NCBI GenBank assembly: GCA_001687465.1
Contig: LVLI01000414.1
Coordinates: 1 to 55,654, forward strand
DNA: 55,654 nt
Direction of reading: 5' to 3'
DNA from: Halocafeteria seosinensis
Taxonomy: Eukaryota > Sar > Bigyra > Bicosoecida
The position numbers and the translations under genes are program-made. The notes under the pieces were generated by a model. The model saw nothing but the letters and a program-made list of their open reading frames with translations, was not told the origin of the DNA and ran no database searches. Shown one piece after another: positions 22,590-35,080 of this stretch (positions within the stretch are counted from its first letter, which is position 1; every line of letters begins with the position of its first letter).

Positions 22590-23449
22590 CACACTCGACT
22601 ACAAATACAACGCAGCGCGGTACGATATCAAACTGAACTCTAACGTAGATTGGTCTACTTATGCCAACTCGAACTGAAATGGGTGTGGGTTCTAGCCTGA
22701 CAAACATGCGTATTGAGACCTGCTCCCCTCCTTACCGCTGGTAGCACCTTCATCTCCGCGTCACACTTCAAGCAGCGGACCACTGTAGCGCAGTGTGTAG
22801 TTAACAACTTGTTATCCGCGAAGATTTCAGTCACTAGGAAGTCCACATACGCCTTTGTATCCATAGATAACGTTGTATTGAAGCACTAAATGCTTCAGTG
22901 TGTATCCCAACGTAGCGCAGCCTGTAGCATACACGCATTATACACACTCCCAACCACCCATCGTGAGTGATCTTTTGATACCATACCAAAGACTCGTTCA
23001 TACATCGGAGCAGAATAGCTTGGCGTGTAGGTATACAGTGAACACCGTTGGCAATGATATTGACCACCTGGCGGGCCAGTGGCGGCCCGTACTTTGAACA
23101 AAAAGTACAATTCCTGGCCTACCGGTGCACCTAGGTGTGTACCCATGGGTATTATTATTGGTACCATGTATTACGGCGGTACCACTCGTCTGAGAATACG
23201 TTACATGCATTTTCTTCATTTGCGACGAAGTTTCCGGAGTTGTAACTGCATAGCTCCCAGTATTTGGAGCAGCCACTTGCATTTCTCAGAGTTCGGCGGT
23301 TGCGACGTGTAGGCTTCCCAATCCTGACTCCTGGATCATTAAGAGTTCAATCTCTGATGGTATTGTCACGTACAATACCATACCACAGTTTTAGTGCTTT
23401 TTTACTTGATGCGCCCCATTTTGTTACAGCTGTCTACCACCGATACAAT
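22590..23449. other. Divergent promoter region ABCG / AGL
   Basis: About 0.86 kb between divergent start codons. Contains the second copy (22911-22935) of a 25-nt repeat also found at 6410-6434. No other feature recognised. Confidence 0.5.
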
Positions 23450-26400
23450 ATGGACTATCTGCTCGAACTTACCGAGAAAGCAGCGCTTCCTGCTGACCAA
23501 AACAATGGCAAGAACTCGTATATCGCTGTCCCAGAGGGTGCCACATTACGTGTGCGCGTTCCCAACTCTATGTACATGCATAGGAAATGGAACTATGGTG
23601 TACGTGGTAATGAAACAAGTCCCGGCAAACTGCAGTCTATCATTCACAAGTTGGGTTTCTGCTTTCAATGGTGCTTTTACAGGAGAATTTGACGGCATTC
23701 TGCAATATAGTTGACAAGGAAAAGTGCTCCGAGTTTGATAGAGATTTGTTCTTTCAGGTGGAATCAATCAATCGGGCGTGCAATGTCACCCAGGATTGGG
23801 AAGCATGTATCTTGGCTTCCATGGCTGGGGCTTTTGAAGTGATACTCTGCAGCGTAGTCAACGACGATGACGATAATAACGAGTTTTCGTCATCTGCATA
23901 CAGGTTGCATTCCTGTATCAATTTCATCGTAGAGCCTGCCTTGTCTACAGAACGGGCCGATGGTACTCAAGTGGAATTCTCTCTGACTTCTCTGAGGATA
24001 CAGACGCTTCTGACGCCCAATGTTGGTCCCATCAGCAATTGGAAGAGCACTTTCGCCAATACAATCAAAGGAGGATTCAATGCAATTCATTTGTCTCCGG
24101 TGCAACGCCTGGGACATAGTCGGAGCGCATACAGTATCCAAGATCACTTGAGCTTGTCGGAGAGCCTAGCGGCCAAGGACTCAAGTTCGACTGAAGAAGA
24201 GCGATTTATCGCTTTGAAGAAAGCGATTCGCTCCTTCAAACAAGAGAACGGGATCGTGTTTTTTGTAGATGTTGTTCTGAATCACTTGTCCGCTGATAGT
24301 CCGTGGCTTCTGGAACATCCTGAGATCGGATATAGCGTGTCAAACAGTCCATGGCTACGGCCTGCAGTCGAATTAGATGATTCCATCATCACCGCCACGA
24401 GTGATTTTCTGAGCAATCGAGACGAGGAATTTGTGATTTCGAATGTGGAAGAGCTTACTGAGGTTTACAACTTCTGGGAAAGAGATGTCCTACCTGGAAT
24501 AAAGCTATGGGAGTACTACGTGGCCAACAGTGATAACCACGTTAATCGCCTGTGGCAAGTGCTTCGGTCCACTAACGAGCACCTCAGACGGCGGTTTAGA
24601 GCATTGATTGCTGAGTACGAAGGTAAAGATATCGAGGAAATGGTTAACCTGCTCTTCCATCAAGGCATACTCACTGTATTTTCCGACGGTCGTCGTTTTC
24701 CCGTCGATTTAAAGAAAAAGAAGCTGTTCCAATACCTGAAGGAAAACGATTACCTCGGACGTTCGCATTCTGAAGACGTTTCATTCCACAGTGCGAAAGA
24801 ATTCATAGACTCTATTAATCTCTATTTTTATAAGCAGTACGATGCAGATATTGTGTCTGCGAAGAGTGCCATCTGGAATACGGCAAAACACAAATGGCTT
24901 GGAGAAAGGCAGGGGAAGTCTTCCTTGTCAGAGGATCTTCCTCTAGTACCGCTTTATTTTGCGAGGGTAGGCGTGGGAAGTACAGATGCTGATAATTCAA
25001 ATGCTATATACGATAATAACCGTATTTTCGCTTGTAATGGGTTCATTTGGGACGGGGATTCTTCAATTGATATTTGCCTCCCTTGGGACACTCATTCGAA
25101 ATATAAGCAATGCCTTCATAAGGAACTTAATGTGTCTTCGAGAATGGTACAGTTAGGACGTAGTGTTCTCCAGGGCTGCTCGGAATACTGTCGCCGGTCC
25201 TTAGAGGGGCTCGTTTCTACAACTTCTCGTGTGCCTGCAAGTACTCCGTACCTGCGCAGGTCCCTAGTGATATGGGGAGATTGTGTGAGGTTCCGCTATG
25301 GCTACAGCCCGGAAGAGAGCCCGAAATTATGGAGTTTAATGACTGATTATGTTCAAAAGATGGCGAAAGTATTTGACGGATTCCGGATTGATAATGCTCA
25401 CGGCCAATCTATCCATGTCCTACGTGCTCTATTGGATTCGGCTAGGAGGGTAAATCCTTCGCTACACATCAACGCCGAACTGTTCACTGGATCGACTGAG
25501 AAAGACATTGACTATATTCATCATCTTGGTATAAATAGCTTGGTTCGGGAAGCTATGCAGACTTCATCTGTGGGAGAACTTTCTCAAGCTGTCTGCCAAT
25601 ATAGTGAACGTCCAATAGGGGACTTGGTGCCTCCCTTCAAACTTCTTCACAGCAGCCGCAGGAAAGATCCGAGGCTTCTGACTGAGACCGCCCGTAAAAT
25701 CAAATCCTTTGCAGAACAATGGGGTGCTGTTCATTGCTGTTCGCCGTTTACATATCACACGCCTTCTATGTTTTACGACTGCACCCACGACAATGAAGTT
25801 CCAGCTCAGGTAGGTGATGTGGCGAACACTTTATCCCTCGCTGTCTTGACAAGCGCTGCTGGATGCGCTAGCGGGAGCACGAAGAACTTCGATGCTCTAC
25901 CGCTGTCAAACGTCAGTGTGGTCGCTGAGCGACGGCTCTATCACTCGGGCGAGGTTCGTAGCGAATCGGCCAGCCGCTTGACTAATGGGCACGAGGAAGT
26001 ATCATGCACTTCTTCGGCGTTTCGCTCTCTTTCTTGGGGTGGAACGGCGCAAGTGATTGATGAGCCTCTCTTGCTCGTAAGGCGTCTGTTGAATGATTTG
26101 AAAGACTTTTCAGAAGAACAGGGAATGTGCGAGGTTCATTCGTTCAGAGTGTCCGGTCATGATGACTTAGCTGTGGTACTTCGTTACAGTCCATTTACAG
26201 GGAGAATGCTCTGGTACATAGTTCGTTTCGGAGCTTTCCGCTCACAAGAGGCTGATATGGGGATCAAGTCTGCACGCTTTCAGTTGGAAGGATGTGTGTC
26301 ATCGCTGTTGCTCGTGGCTAAACTTGATTCTCTTGGTGCTGAGAGCGAGGGAAAAGGAGCGGATAGTTGTCTCAGTGGGGTAGCGGGCACGCTGCACTAT

Positions 26401-28791
26401 TGGAGTCGCCCTTTCCTAGAAAGCTGTTTCATGGATCAAGAAGACATCGACTGCGAAGCACCGGGAGTAGTTGACTGGAACTGCAGCGAGCACAAAACGA
26501 CGATGCACCTTGACAAGGCGTTTCTGCCACCGGGCTCGGTTGTTGTCCTAGCTGGCTCCTCGTCTGCAGTATCTTGGGTTCCTTACTCGGCTTTATCTAC
26601 TCCCGACTCTGTTTCGTGTGTGCCTTGCGTTCTTGCAGACAGCATCGGGGACATAGCAACCATTTTCGATCAACTTGAGGGCGAACAGTTGCACAAGGGC
26701 GTTAACTATTTGCTGTACACGGGAGAATCCGAAGAGCGAGACAGTACTGAGGGGGAGCATGGGGTGTACAATGTTCCAAGTATTGGTCACTTGCCTTGGG
26801 CTGGAGTTGCTGGACTTCAATTCTTCATCCGGCAAGCAATATGTACCGCAGATTTAGATCATCCTGTTTGCACACATTTCCGAGACGGTTTGTGGTATTT
26901 TGAATACTTGCGACACCGGATCTCTTTGATGAAGGACGCGGTATCTGATTTACTGTACAACTCCATCACAAAGATCGAGAAGACGCTGGAAAAACTTCCT
27001 ATCGGACTGAGACCCCGGATGGCTTTGCAGAGCATCTACTACATCTTTTGGAAAGGCATACACGCATCATCACACCATATGATATCTCATGGAGAATACG
27101 CAGGCCTACTCAATTTTTATCAAAGTGGCTCGTCAAAGACAGCGTTCGCACCGGAAGTAAGTCTTCCTATTTCCATCATTGGTTCGACAAACATTTTCTA
27201 TCGCTTGGCGCCTTCGAACCCGTTGCTTGACCCTCGGAATGTGGGCAATCATCAGCTTCGACAAATTGATCCTTCATCTATATGCGCTGGTATCGAGCAC
27301 TTTTCCTCGGGCATCATGAGAAACTGGGGACGGGATACTTTTATCTCGCTAAAAGGAATCATGATCACCAATGGAAGATACGACGTCGCTGAAACAACGC
27401 TGTTGGCCTATGGTGCGGTACTTCGGCACGGACTGATACCTAATCTACTCGATTCGGGACGAAGGCCTAGATACAATGCTCGAGATGCCACGTGGTTTTG
27501 GCTAATGGCACTGCAACAGTACTGCCGCCACAGTCCCGAAGCCTATGGTATTCTTCAAAAACATGTACCACGTCTATTCCCCAGTGACTCACAGGAGGAG
27601 TACAAATGGCACCGTGGCAAGGGATATCACCACAAGACGTTTCCTAATCTCCCAACGATGTCTATTGGCGATATCGTCCTCGAAATCCTTCGGAAGCACG
27701 TTAACGGTATTTCATTTCGAGAATGGGATGCGGGGCCCTCCATCGATGAGAAGATGCATGATGAAGGTTTTCAGGTTACGGCGTGGATTGATACTACAAC
27801 AGGCTTGCTATATGGGGGTAATCGGTGGAATTGCGGAACATGGATGGACAAAATGGGGGAAAGCAAAATATTCAATATAGTCGGAACACCGGCCACACCA
27901 AGAGATGGTGCCGCGGTTGAACTCAACGGTTTATTGTATAGTACTCTGGCGTGGCTGGCCGAAACTGCGCCATCAACCAGTGAAACTGTGGCATCCAAAT
28001 ATTTGGATTGTGAGAAAGTTACTCTTGGATCTCGAGGTCCAACTTCCTTCGAAGTATGGAAGGATTTAGTGCAGGAAAATTTCCAAAAGTTATTCGCCGA
28101 TCAGCTTGACGTATGCGGCTTGCGCGATGTTCTAAGTCCTTCGCTACAGCATACAAGTTTGCAGTTACGCCCGAACCAAGTAAGTCTCGATCGTGTTGTT
28201 ACTTACTACACATACACTGATATTCTTTCGCTTGCAGCTCATTGCCATTGCTACTGGAGACGCACTGTTGGATAGAAAAACTCGGCGTGGAGCCTTGGCG
28301 TTAATTGAGGGACGATTGCTTGGTGAGGAACAGCTCGGCATTAAGACACTGGACCCCAACGACCCCGAATACGACGGTATTTACGAAAACAACAACGAGG
28401 CTGATCCAAAAAGCGCTAAAGGCTTCAATTACCATCAGGGTCCGGAATGGGTTTGGCCACTTGGGTATTATCTGCTGAGTTACCTGCGCTGCCACGATTT
28501 AGAGATCTCGGCTAGACGGAAATGGCTGATGGGCTGCCTTTACCGTCATCGTCGTGCTCTGGATAGCAGCCCCCATGCCGCTTTACCGGAACTAACCAAT
28601 GAGAATGGTAAGCTTCTCAGTTTGATTTAATCGTTTTCAGGTTTTCCCATCTCTAGCATGCTATCGCAGGTAGCGTTTGCGCCGATAGTTGCACTGCGCA
28701 AGCGTGGTCTCATGCCACTATTGTTGAGGCAATGAATGAGGTTTTCAGTGGCGAGTGTCCAGATGTACAAAACAAGGAGAATAGTAACTAA
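23450..28791 (+). CDS. AGL: Glycogen debranching enzyme, AGL type (4-alpha-glucanotransferase / amylo-1,6-glucosidase)
   Basis: Exons 23450-23599, 23683-28179, 28238-28607 and 28670-28791 join to 1,712 residues; animal and yeast enzymes are about 1,530. The N-terminal GH13-type transferase half has FVDVVLNHL, FRIDNAHG (near residue 617), NAELFTGS (about 645) and THDNE (about 749). The C-terminal GH133 glucosidase half has RNWGRDTFISLKG (about 1,263), WNCGTWMDKMG and GFNYHQGPEWVWPLGY. The enzyme moves short glucan branches and then cleaves the alpha-1,6 branch glucose in the cytosol. The presence of this indirect debranching enzyme implies glycogen-type storage and argues against plant or red-algal starch metabolism, where isoamylases are used. 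The first short exon rests on a GTACGT donor and is less certain. The extra length lies mainly in low-conservation inserts of the middle region. Confidence 0.95.
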
Positions 28792-28913
28792 GATATGTTG
28801 CCAGTATTCTCCTCTTGCTCAGATTTTACAGAATCAATAGAAAATGCGCTCAACCTGTTTCAGCAATACAATACAGAAACGTAGGCAATTAGCTACATCA
28901 TGTACACATCGCT

Positions 28914-31082
28914 TCAAGATGCATCATTGTTGCCACCTCGTCCCCAAGGGAACCATGTCACGGGTATCCAGCTTTGTCTTCTCTGGTTTCCCGCTTGTGT
29001 TTCCGATTCGACGTTCTGAGTATCAATAGTCGGTTGAACTGTGTATGCAGCCTTATGCTCTTCAGCCGGTAACGGACCATCTATCCCATACGCTTTCTCG
29101 ACGGGTTCACTATCAGCGCCTGCTTGATCATCATACTCGTGTAGAGTGGGTACAGCAAAACCGAGTCCTCGGTCTCGCCCTCCTTGTCTTGCGGCCATTT
29201 GACTCATATTGCGCAATACCTTTAATCCGATGACAACACATCCTGATGCCATGCCGAGCACGACCAGCACGTTAATCGCAACGGCGACACCTATGCCAAC
29301 TAGATTTACCGAGCGGTTATCAGGCACCGCCATTTTCGGGATCCTATGGAGTACAAATATTGCATTCGCGTTAGCCAAGTTACTTTCTGAACCCTCCAAT
29401 GCCTTTCCAGTCGCGCTATCGTATGCTTCCCATACGGAAAACGCATCCTCAGGAATAGACTGGGATTCTTGACATAAAAGTTTTTGTGAGTGCGATCTTA
29501 AAGCAGAAACAAGACCGGCTGCACCCAGCTGCTCTAAAGAGTAAAGTAATAAAGCATTCGACCGGAGCCAAACCGGGCCATTCATACCCGAAGATGTGTT
29601 AAACGCCGGCGAAAGCCTATCTAAGCTACAAAACGACGGACCGGGGAGAAAGCGCTCCGAGAGCAACGTGCTTAATACATCAGATTTCCATTTTTGAACC
29701 CCGCTTTGGAAGCGGGAATCAGTAGTGTTCAATTCACCTAGGCTGAGAATCGCAGCGTTCGTACTCAGATACTCTTGTCGGGACGAAACCGCAACATCTT
29801 TCTCTCCATACCGAATCTCAGCGTCAAAACCGAAGTTCTTAGTCGACGATAGGAGATAATGCAGTGAACCATCTAAAATTGCGTCTTTCCATTTCTTGAC
29901 CTGATTTAATTTTGACGAACTCGCACCAGCAATGGAGCCCATACGCTCAAGCTGCTGCAGACTCAAATACGCCTCAGCGTTCGTCGTGACAGTTGCAAGC
30001 GACACTGAGCAGTTACTCGCACGAGCATCGGATGAAGTAAGTTCCCGATTAATGGAGTAACATTGAGCCAAACACTGATCTAAGGCCATTCGAGACACGT
30101 TCGCGAACTCTACGGGATACTGCTTCGCGAAAAGAGGAAAATCATTCCCAGTGGAGCAAAAAACTGTCAAGTTCGTTTCTTCATAGAGATGGTCCCAGGT
30201 TATGGTCGCAGGAAGCAGTGTCTCCCATGGGTGATGATTCACTAGCAGCTCCCCCTTCCCTGATTCGATCTCGACAGCTCGGTTATGAAACCACCATTCG
30301 TAGAACGAGTGCACTTTGTCGAAATTTGTCTCCAGAAAATCTATTGCTGTCTCCCCAATAGATCTTTCTTCATCGTTCTCGGGGCCGTCCACTCCACCAG
30401 CTTGATCAATCGATTCATCAAACCAATGCATAATGGACAGCGCCAAGAACGGGTGAGTTGGAAGATTGGAACTAAATTTGTTTCCATTAGACCGGCCAAA
30501 TCCCCATAAGGATCGATCGGGCTCGCTCGGTTCTGTGCTATACCATAAATGTGGAATCATGCCACTATCCGTTTGATGGTCCAGGATTATCCTGCACGGA
30601 ATTCGATTCGATTACTAAGTAGGTTCACAGAAAGGGTCAATGTTTGCAGAACTTACTCAAACATTTCTTTCGCTTTCTCTAAGTCATGATACTGCAATGG
30701 AACAATCCTCTCCCCGTGCATGTGGAATTCAGTTCCTGGTAAGCGAAGCATAGTTAGTACTTACGGATAACGCATGTGCCGCTGCCATGAGCTCAAACGT
30801 TCTAAAGACCTCCGGTTCACTCATATCATTTCCTCCACCATTTTCGGCATTCTTCAGTGTCAGGTGTGCTTGCGTCAATTTATCATTGCTGTGGTCAAGA
30901 ATCGTCTTTATCCGAGAATTGCTGCAGGACTCCACATGGGTGGTAAAACCGGCTGTTCCCGAAGCCCATATTAGAGCCATTCCCACAGTGAACAGGCATT
31001 TCGTGGCCAAGGGCAGACGCTTCTCCCACCCCTTCCTGTCCATTGAAGAGTTTCGGTAACTGTGATGAGTGGAATTCATCAT
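28914..31082 (-). CDS. Membrane-anchored GH63-like (trehalase-fold) glycosidase, acid motif degraded
   Basis: Exons 31082-30765, 30691-30657 (only 35 nt) and 30591-28914 join to 676 residues. The N-terminus has a hydrophobic signal or anchor segment (CLFTVGMALIWASGTAGF). The body carries (alpha/alpha)6-barrel motifs of the GH63 C-terminal/mannosylglycerate hydrolase group: FRTFELMAAAHAL, LDHQTDSGMIPH, NHHPWET, GMNGPVWLRSN and FSVWEAYDSATGKAL. A transmembrane helix follows (VGIGVAVAINVLVVLG) with a cytosolic tail, so this is probably a lumenal or extracellular enzyme domain on a type I-like membrane protein. After HPWE the family normally has an Asp-Asn-Ser-Pro segment with the general-acid aspartate; here it reads LLPATITWD, so the acid looks lost. 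The glutamate of WEAY is kept. Substrate unknown; possibly catalytically inactive. Convergent with AGL (122-nt gap). Confidence 0.75.
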
Positions 31083-31443
31083 GAACAGGGATGGAGGGCT
31101 ATTTCAGCCTGAAGGAGGGGGCAAGACTTCAACCTGCGAGTTCTACACAGTGTTCTATCCGTCTTTTCTCCACATTTACCAGCAAAATAATCAACCGTAT
31201 GGGAAGCACGTATTGTGGACGACACAAACGAAACACAATGCAGCTTGATAGCTCCTTATTGCGAGCGATAAAGCGACATGAATCATTGATGAATGGTTGG
31301 TTTCCGGGCTTCCAGCCCGGATCGTGTCGCAAACTGGGAAGTCTGACTGACGTCACGGGTGACAGAGAGGTGTGAGTATATCTCAAAATGGCCGAATTGT
31401 CGATTGAACCAGTTCATATGCCCACGTAGCATGGCTGCCAAAA
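31083..31443. other. Divergent promoter region with GC hairpin
   Basis: 0.36 kb between divergent starts. Contains the best member of the dispersed CCGGGC hairpin family at 31303-31321 (7-bp stem, loop TTCCA). Confidence 0.6.
31303..31321. repeat. CCGGGC hairpin, copy 2
   Basis: 7-bp stem TCCGGGC/GCCCGGA with loop TTCCA, between divergent genes. Confidence 0.75.
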
Positions 31444-32289
31444 ATGGCCACCACTTCTCTTGCCAAAATCATCAGCATTTCGCTCTTGGCACCCTTACCT
31501 GTGCGAGAAAATGCAATTCCGCTCACCCAGGGTCAGATTGCCGAAATGCAAACGGGAGAGCAGCCGTACTCCAGTCTCTTCGGAAGCTGGTAAGTCCACA
31601 ACACTCTTTCCAAACCTGCCTCTCGAATACCCATTAGTTTGAGCTACGTTTGTACCTGAAAACAGGAATCCTGTGGATGACAGAGTCATGGGAGGATTCT
31701 CCGAATCGAATGCACGAGTAGCTCTCTTAGATTCGTTGGGAAAATTGACCACAGTAGGATTGGAGGACACAGTTCGCGAGAACCAATATCCAATGTTGTA
31801 CTTTTTTGGTGAAGTGTAAGGATGTGAGGATAGTTCAATAGTTGATTGGCGATCATTTTTTGTACACCCACGTTGTGATCCGCGTACAGAAGGCGCGGAG
31901 GGGGGTTTGCATCTGTTCGAAGTAGCAACAGACCTCAGAGAGAAGTTTTAGAGGAAGCCGACCAAAAGGCCTGCAATACACTTGAAATTGAACTGGATCG
32001 CCAGCAAACGGTGAACAAGACCTTCTCAATTCAGCTTAGGACACCACTGACGGAACGTTCAGGAATCTATTACCTGCACGATTTTACGGTTTCCTCCGAG
32101 GGTGACTCAAATGAGACTGTGCAAATGAAGCTAGCAGACTTTGTACCCAAGAGAAAAGGGAAAACACTTGCGGACCAAGAGAGGATAACAGAATTCAGCA
32201 GCATTCGCTCCATAGGATTGATGGTATCGCACATGCAATTCGGGGAATTTTCGCTGGCGGTTCGAGACATTAGGGCGGTATCCAATTAG
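31444..32289 (+). CDS. CIA30 (NDUFAF1-like) domain protein
   Basis: Exons 31444-31589, 31666-31815 and 31890-32289 join to 231 residues. Splicing rebuilds the domain signature SLFGSWNPVDDRVMGGFSES, then YFFGEV, GGGFASVRS, and the closing IRSIGLMVSHMQFGEFSLAV, all typical of the CIA30 beta-sandwich. Family members help assemble mitochondrial complex I (NDUFAF1) or act in plastids. The N-terminus (ATTSLAKIISISLLAP) could be an organelle or secretory targeting signal. Whether this is the complex I assembly factor or another CIA30 protein cannot be told from the sequence. Confidence 0.85.
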
Positions 32290-32867
32290 CGTGTAACTTT
32301 AGACAATTTGCATTGCCGTGTTCAACAAAGTGTTTTTCAATGTTCCATATAGGTTGCTGAGCTATCTGCTACGGATATACTAATGAGCTCTTTTCGCGAC
32401 TTAGTTGTGGCGAGCGGAGCACAACAATTCCTGTCCAGACTACTCCACGGGATATATCGACCGAGAAATATATATATACGTTGCCACCTTAATTGAACAA
32501 TATACTACGATATCTACGCTCAGCGTATGTCTTCTGGTCCAATTCAATTGTCGTCGAAAAGGGGGAGTGTTTGAATTGCCGCAGCCGTGAGTGACGCGAA
32601 CGGAAGTGACACCATGGTGAGAAGTTGAAGTTGGGTTCAAGATCCTCTATTACGTCGTATAATAGATGTTTGTTGTTCAGCACACGTTATGACGACGTTC
32701 ATAACATTTAGAGTGTGCTATTCATTGGTATCTAGTAACGAGCGTTTCTCTAGCTAGCCTAGTAATTGTTTCAAAACGACGGTGGCTTTCCGTTCCAATT
32801 ACGTCATTTGGTGCATTTTTATCCATTATAGGACATTTCAGACCTCTTTCAGATACATACAGTCACA
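32290..32867. other. Intergenic, nothing recognised
   Basis: About 0.58 kb upstream of the zuotin gene on the same strand as its upstream neighbour. No exon, RNA gene or clear motif seen. Confidence 0.5.
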
Positions 32868-35008
32868 ATGACGTCGTCGCCGAAGCTACTGTGCGAGTCT
32901 CCGGACCCAGAACAGACGAGAGATGGCGTGGAAGTCTATCGTAGTCCAGGTACGCCTCTTTTCCCCGCAAGCATTTACTAACCCTTTCTCCTCTCCATTT
33001 TTCGTTGCGAGTGGAACTTCTGGGTTAATTTTGTCTCCTGGAGCTTCTAACGACTGATGTCTGTGATTTGCGTGTTTCGCTGCAGCACGCCGATATCATT
33101 CAAAACGCATTGAAAATGCCGGTTTACGCCACTTCCAACTGCAATTACTAAGGTCTCGGCCCGATTTAACTCCAGAGGATATTAAGATGATGGATTTGGG
33201 AGGTGATGATGGATCTTCAGGCAGTTGCGATAGTCCCAGAGGCTCACCTCCACCTAGTGCGAGTCCTGAACGACCTCCAGTTCCTCCGTCAGGTGGGACG
33301 TCCACGCCACCACCACCTGAAACATCTACTGGCCGGAAAGATGAACCCGACTACGTTAAGCAAGTAGAGAATGCTGCGAACTTGTACGAAGTGTTAGGTC
33401 TCGGTGAGGTTACGTATCAAGCAACAATGGGGCAAATTCGAAAAGCATACCGGAAGATGTTGCTGAAACTCCATCCTGACAAAAGGAAGGCTGGGAAGCC
33501 GGTCGACACCGATGAACACGATAACGATCCGATATTTCTGAAGGTTCGAGAAGCATGGCAAACGCTTTCCGATCCTCGTGAACGACACATATATGACAGT
33601 CAACTCGATTTCAACGATGCTATTCCAAGTCCCGATGAAAAAGGGGACTTCTTCGAAATATATAAGCCCGTGTTTGCACGAAATGCTAGATTTAGTGCTC
33701 GTAAGAATGTACCAGACCTCGGAGGACCTGATGACCCATGGGAGAAGGTGGAACAGTTTTATGCATTCTGGTTTTCATTTGAAAGTAATCGAGAATTTCC
33801 TGCTACGGATGGCTATGATTTATCCCAGGCAAGCTGCCGCGAGGAACGGAGGTGGATGCAGCGGCAAAACGAAAAGGACAAAGAAAATAAGAAGAAGAAC
33901 GAGATGAAGCGTGTGATGAAGCTGGTAAAGCAAGCATATAATAGAGATCCTAGAGTACTTGCGCACAAGAAGAAGGTTGAGCAAGAGGAGCAGGAAGCAA
34001 AAGAGAGAGCCAAGCGAAAAGCAGAGGAAGAAAAGAAGCGAAAAGAGGAACAAATGCAGGCGGCTGCTAAGCGCAATGAACAAAACAAGAAAGAGCTTAA
34101 GCAGCAAAAGCGTCGCATGCGCTTGCAACGATCTACGTTACGCCAACTGATTCACCGAGGGTTTGACGACTACGGCTTTATGCAAAGTGAAACTGGAAAG
34201 GAAGAAGTCGAGAACTTCTTGCAGCAATTTACCTCTGATAGTCTGGAAGCTGCACTAGATTTCTTCAGTTTGGATGCAGAGTCGATATCAGAGGACAAGA
34301 GTGCTATAGAGCGGGTTCCAGAGGAGAAAATTAAAGAGAAGTTCGAAGAGGAACTTAAAATGTGGATGAACAAGTACGATTTTAATGCGAAACGAGAGGC
34401 GCCTGAATCGAATAAAGAAACTGAGGTGCCAGCTGCTTCAACTCCTAGTAAAACCGAAATAAGCGAACCATGGTCTGCTGAAGAGCTGTCACTGCTGGCG
34501 AAAGCTGTGTCCAAGTTTCCGGGAGGCGCACGGCAACGGTGGGAACAGGTTTCTGAATATATGGCGAGCGCTTCCGGTGGTACATATGTGCGAACGTAAG
34601 TGTATTCACCGTATGACTTTTGCAGGTTCCTGTTTTTGTACCGGAAATTTTATGGAATGCAGTAAGGCAGAATGCGCAAAAAAAGCATCCGAGTTGAGAC
34701 AAAACAGGAAAGGGAAAAGCGAAACCTCGAAGAAGGAAGATGCGCCTTCAAAGGAGGAAAATTCGAATTCAACCGCTGATGCCACAGCTGCAGCGGCCGA
34801 GGCAGCCAAAGATTTACAGATCTGGACAACAGATCAACAGAAGGCACTGGAGGAAGGCTTAAGACTATTTCCTCCCACAGTAAATATGTCCAAGTCGGAA
34901 AGATGGAAAGAAATTGCTTCTCGAGTTCCCGGAAAGTCTGTCAAGGAATGCGTCCAACGATTCAAAGAGATTAGGCAAAAGCTGAAAGCAGACCAATCCT
35001 CTAGTTAA
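32868..35008 (+). CDS. DNAJC2: Zuotin/DNAJC2 (MPP11), ribosome-associated J protein with SANT domains
   Basis: Exons 32868-32949, 33086-34595 and 34663-35008 join to 645 residues (family about 430-620). The J domain (near residues 105-190) has NLYEVLGLG, AYRKMLLKLHPDKRK with the intact HPD motif, and REAWQTLSDPRERHIYDS. The zuotin homology region follows (FFEIYKPVFARNARFS, PWEKVEQFYAFWFSF), then a long charged helix with K/E/R repeats that binds the ribosome, and two C-terminal SANT/Myb domains (PWSAEELSLLAKAVSKFPGG and IWTTDQQKALEEGLRLFP). Zuotin works with an Hsp70 partner on nascent chains at the ribosome; the SANT domains are found in the animal, plant and protist forms but not in yeast. 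First intron is 136 nt. Convergent with the channel gene (72-nt gap). Confidence 0.95.
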
Positions 35009-35080
35009 TGACTGAATACATTCTTCTAATGGCTTACACTTCACATTCCTTGTAATCCTGGCTGTCTATGTACCAGCCTA

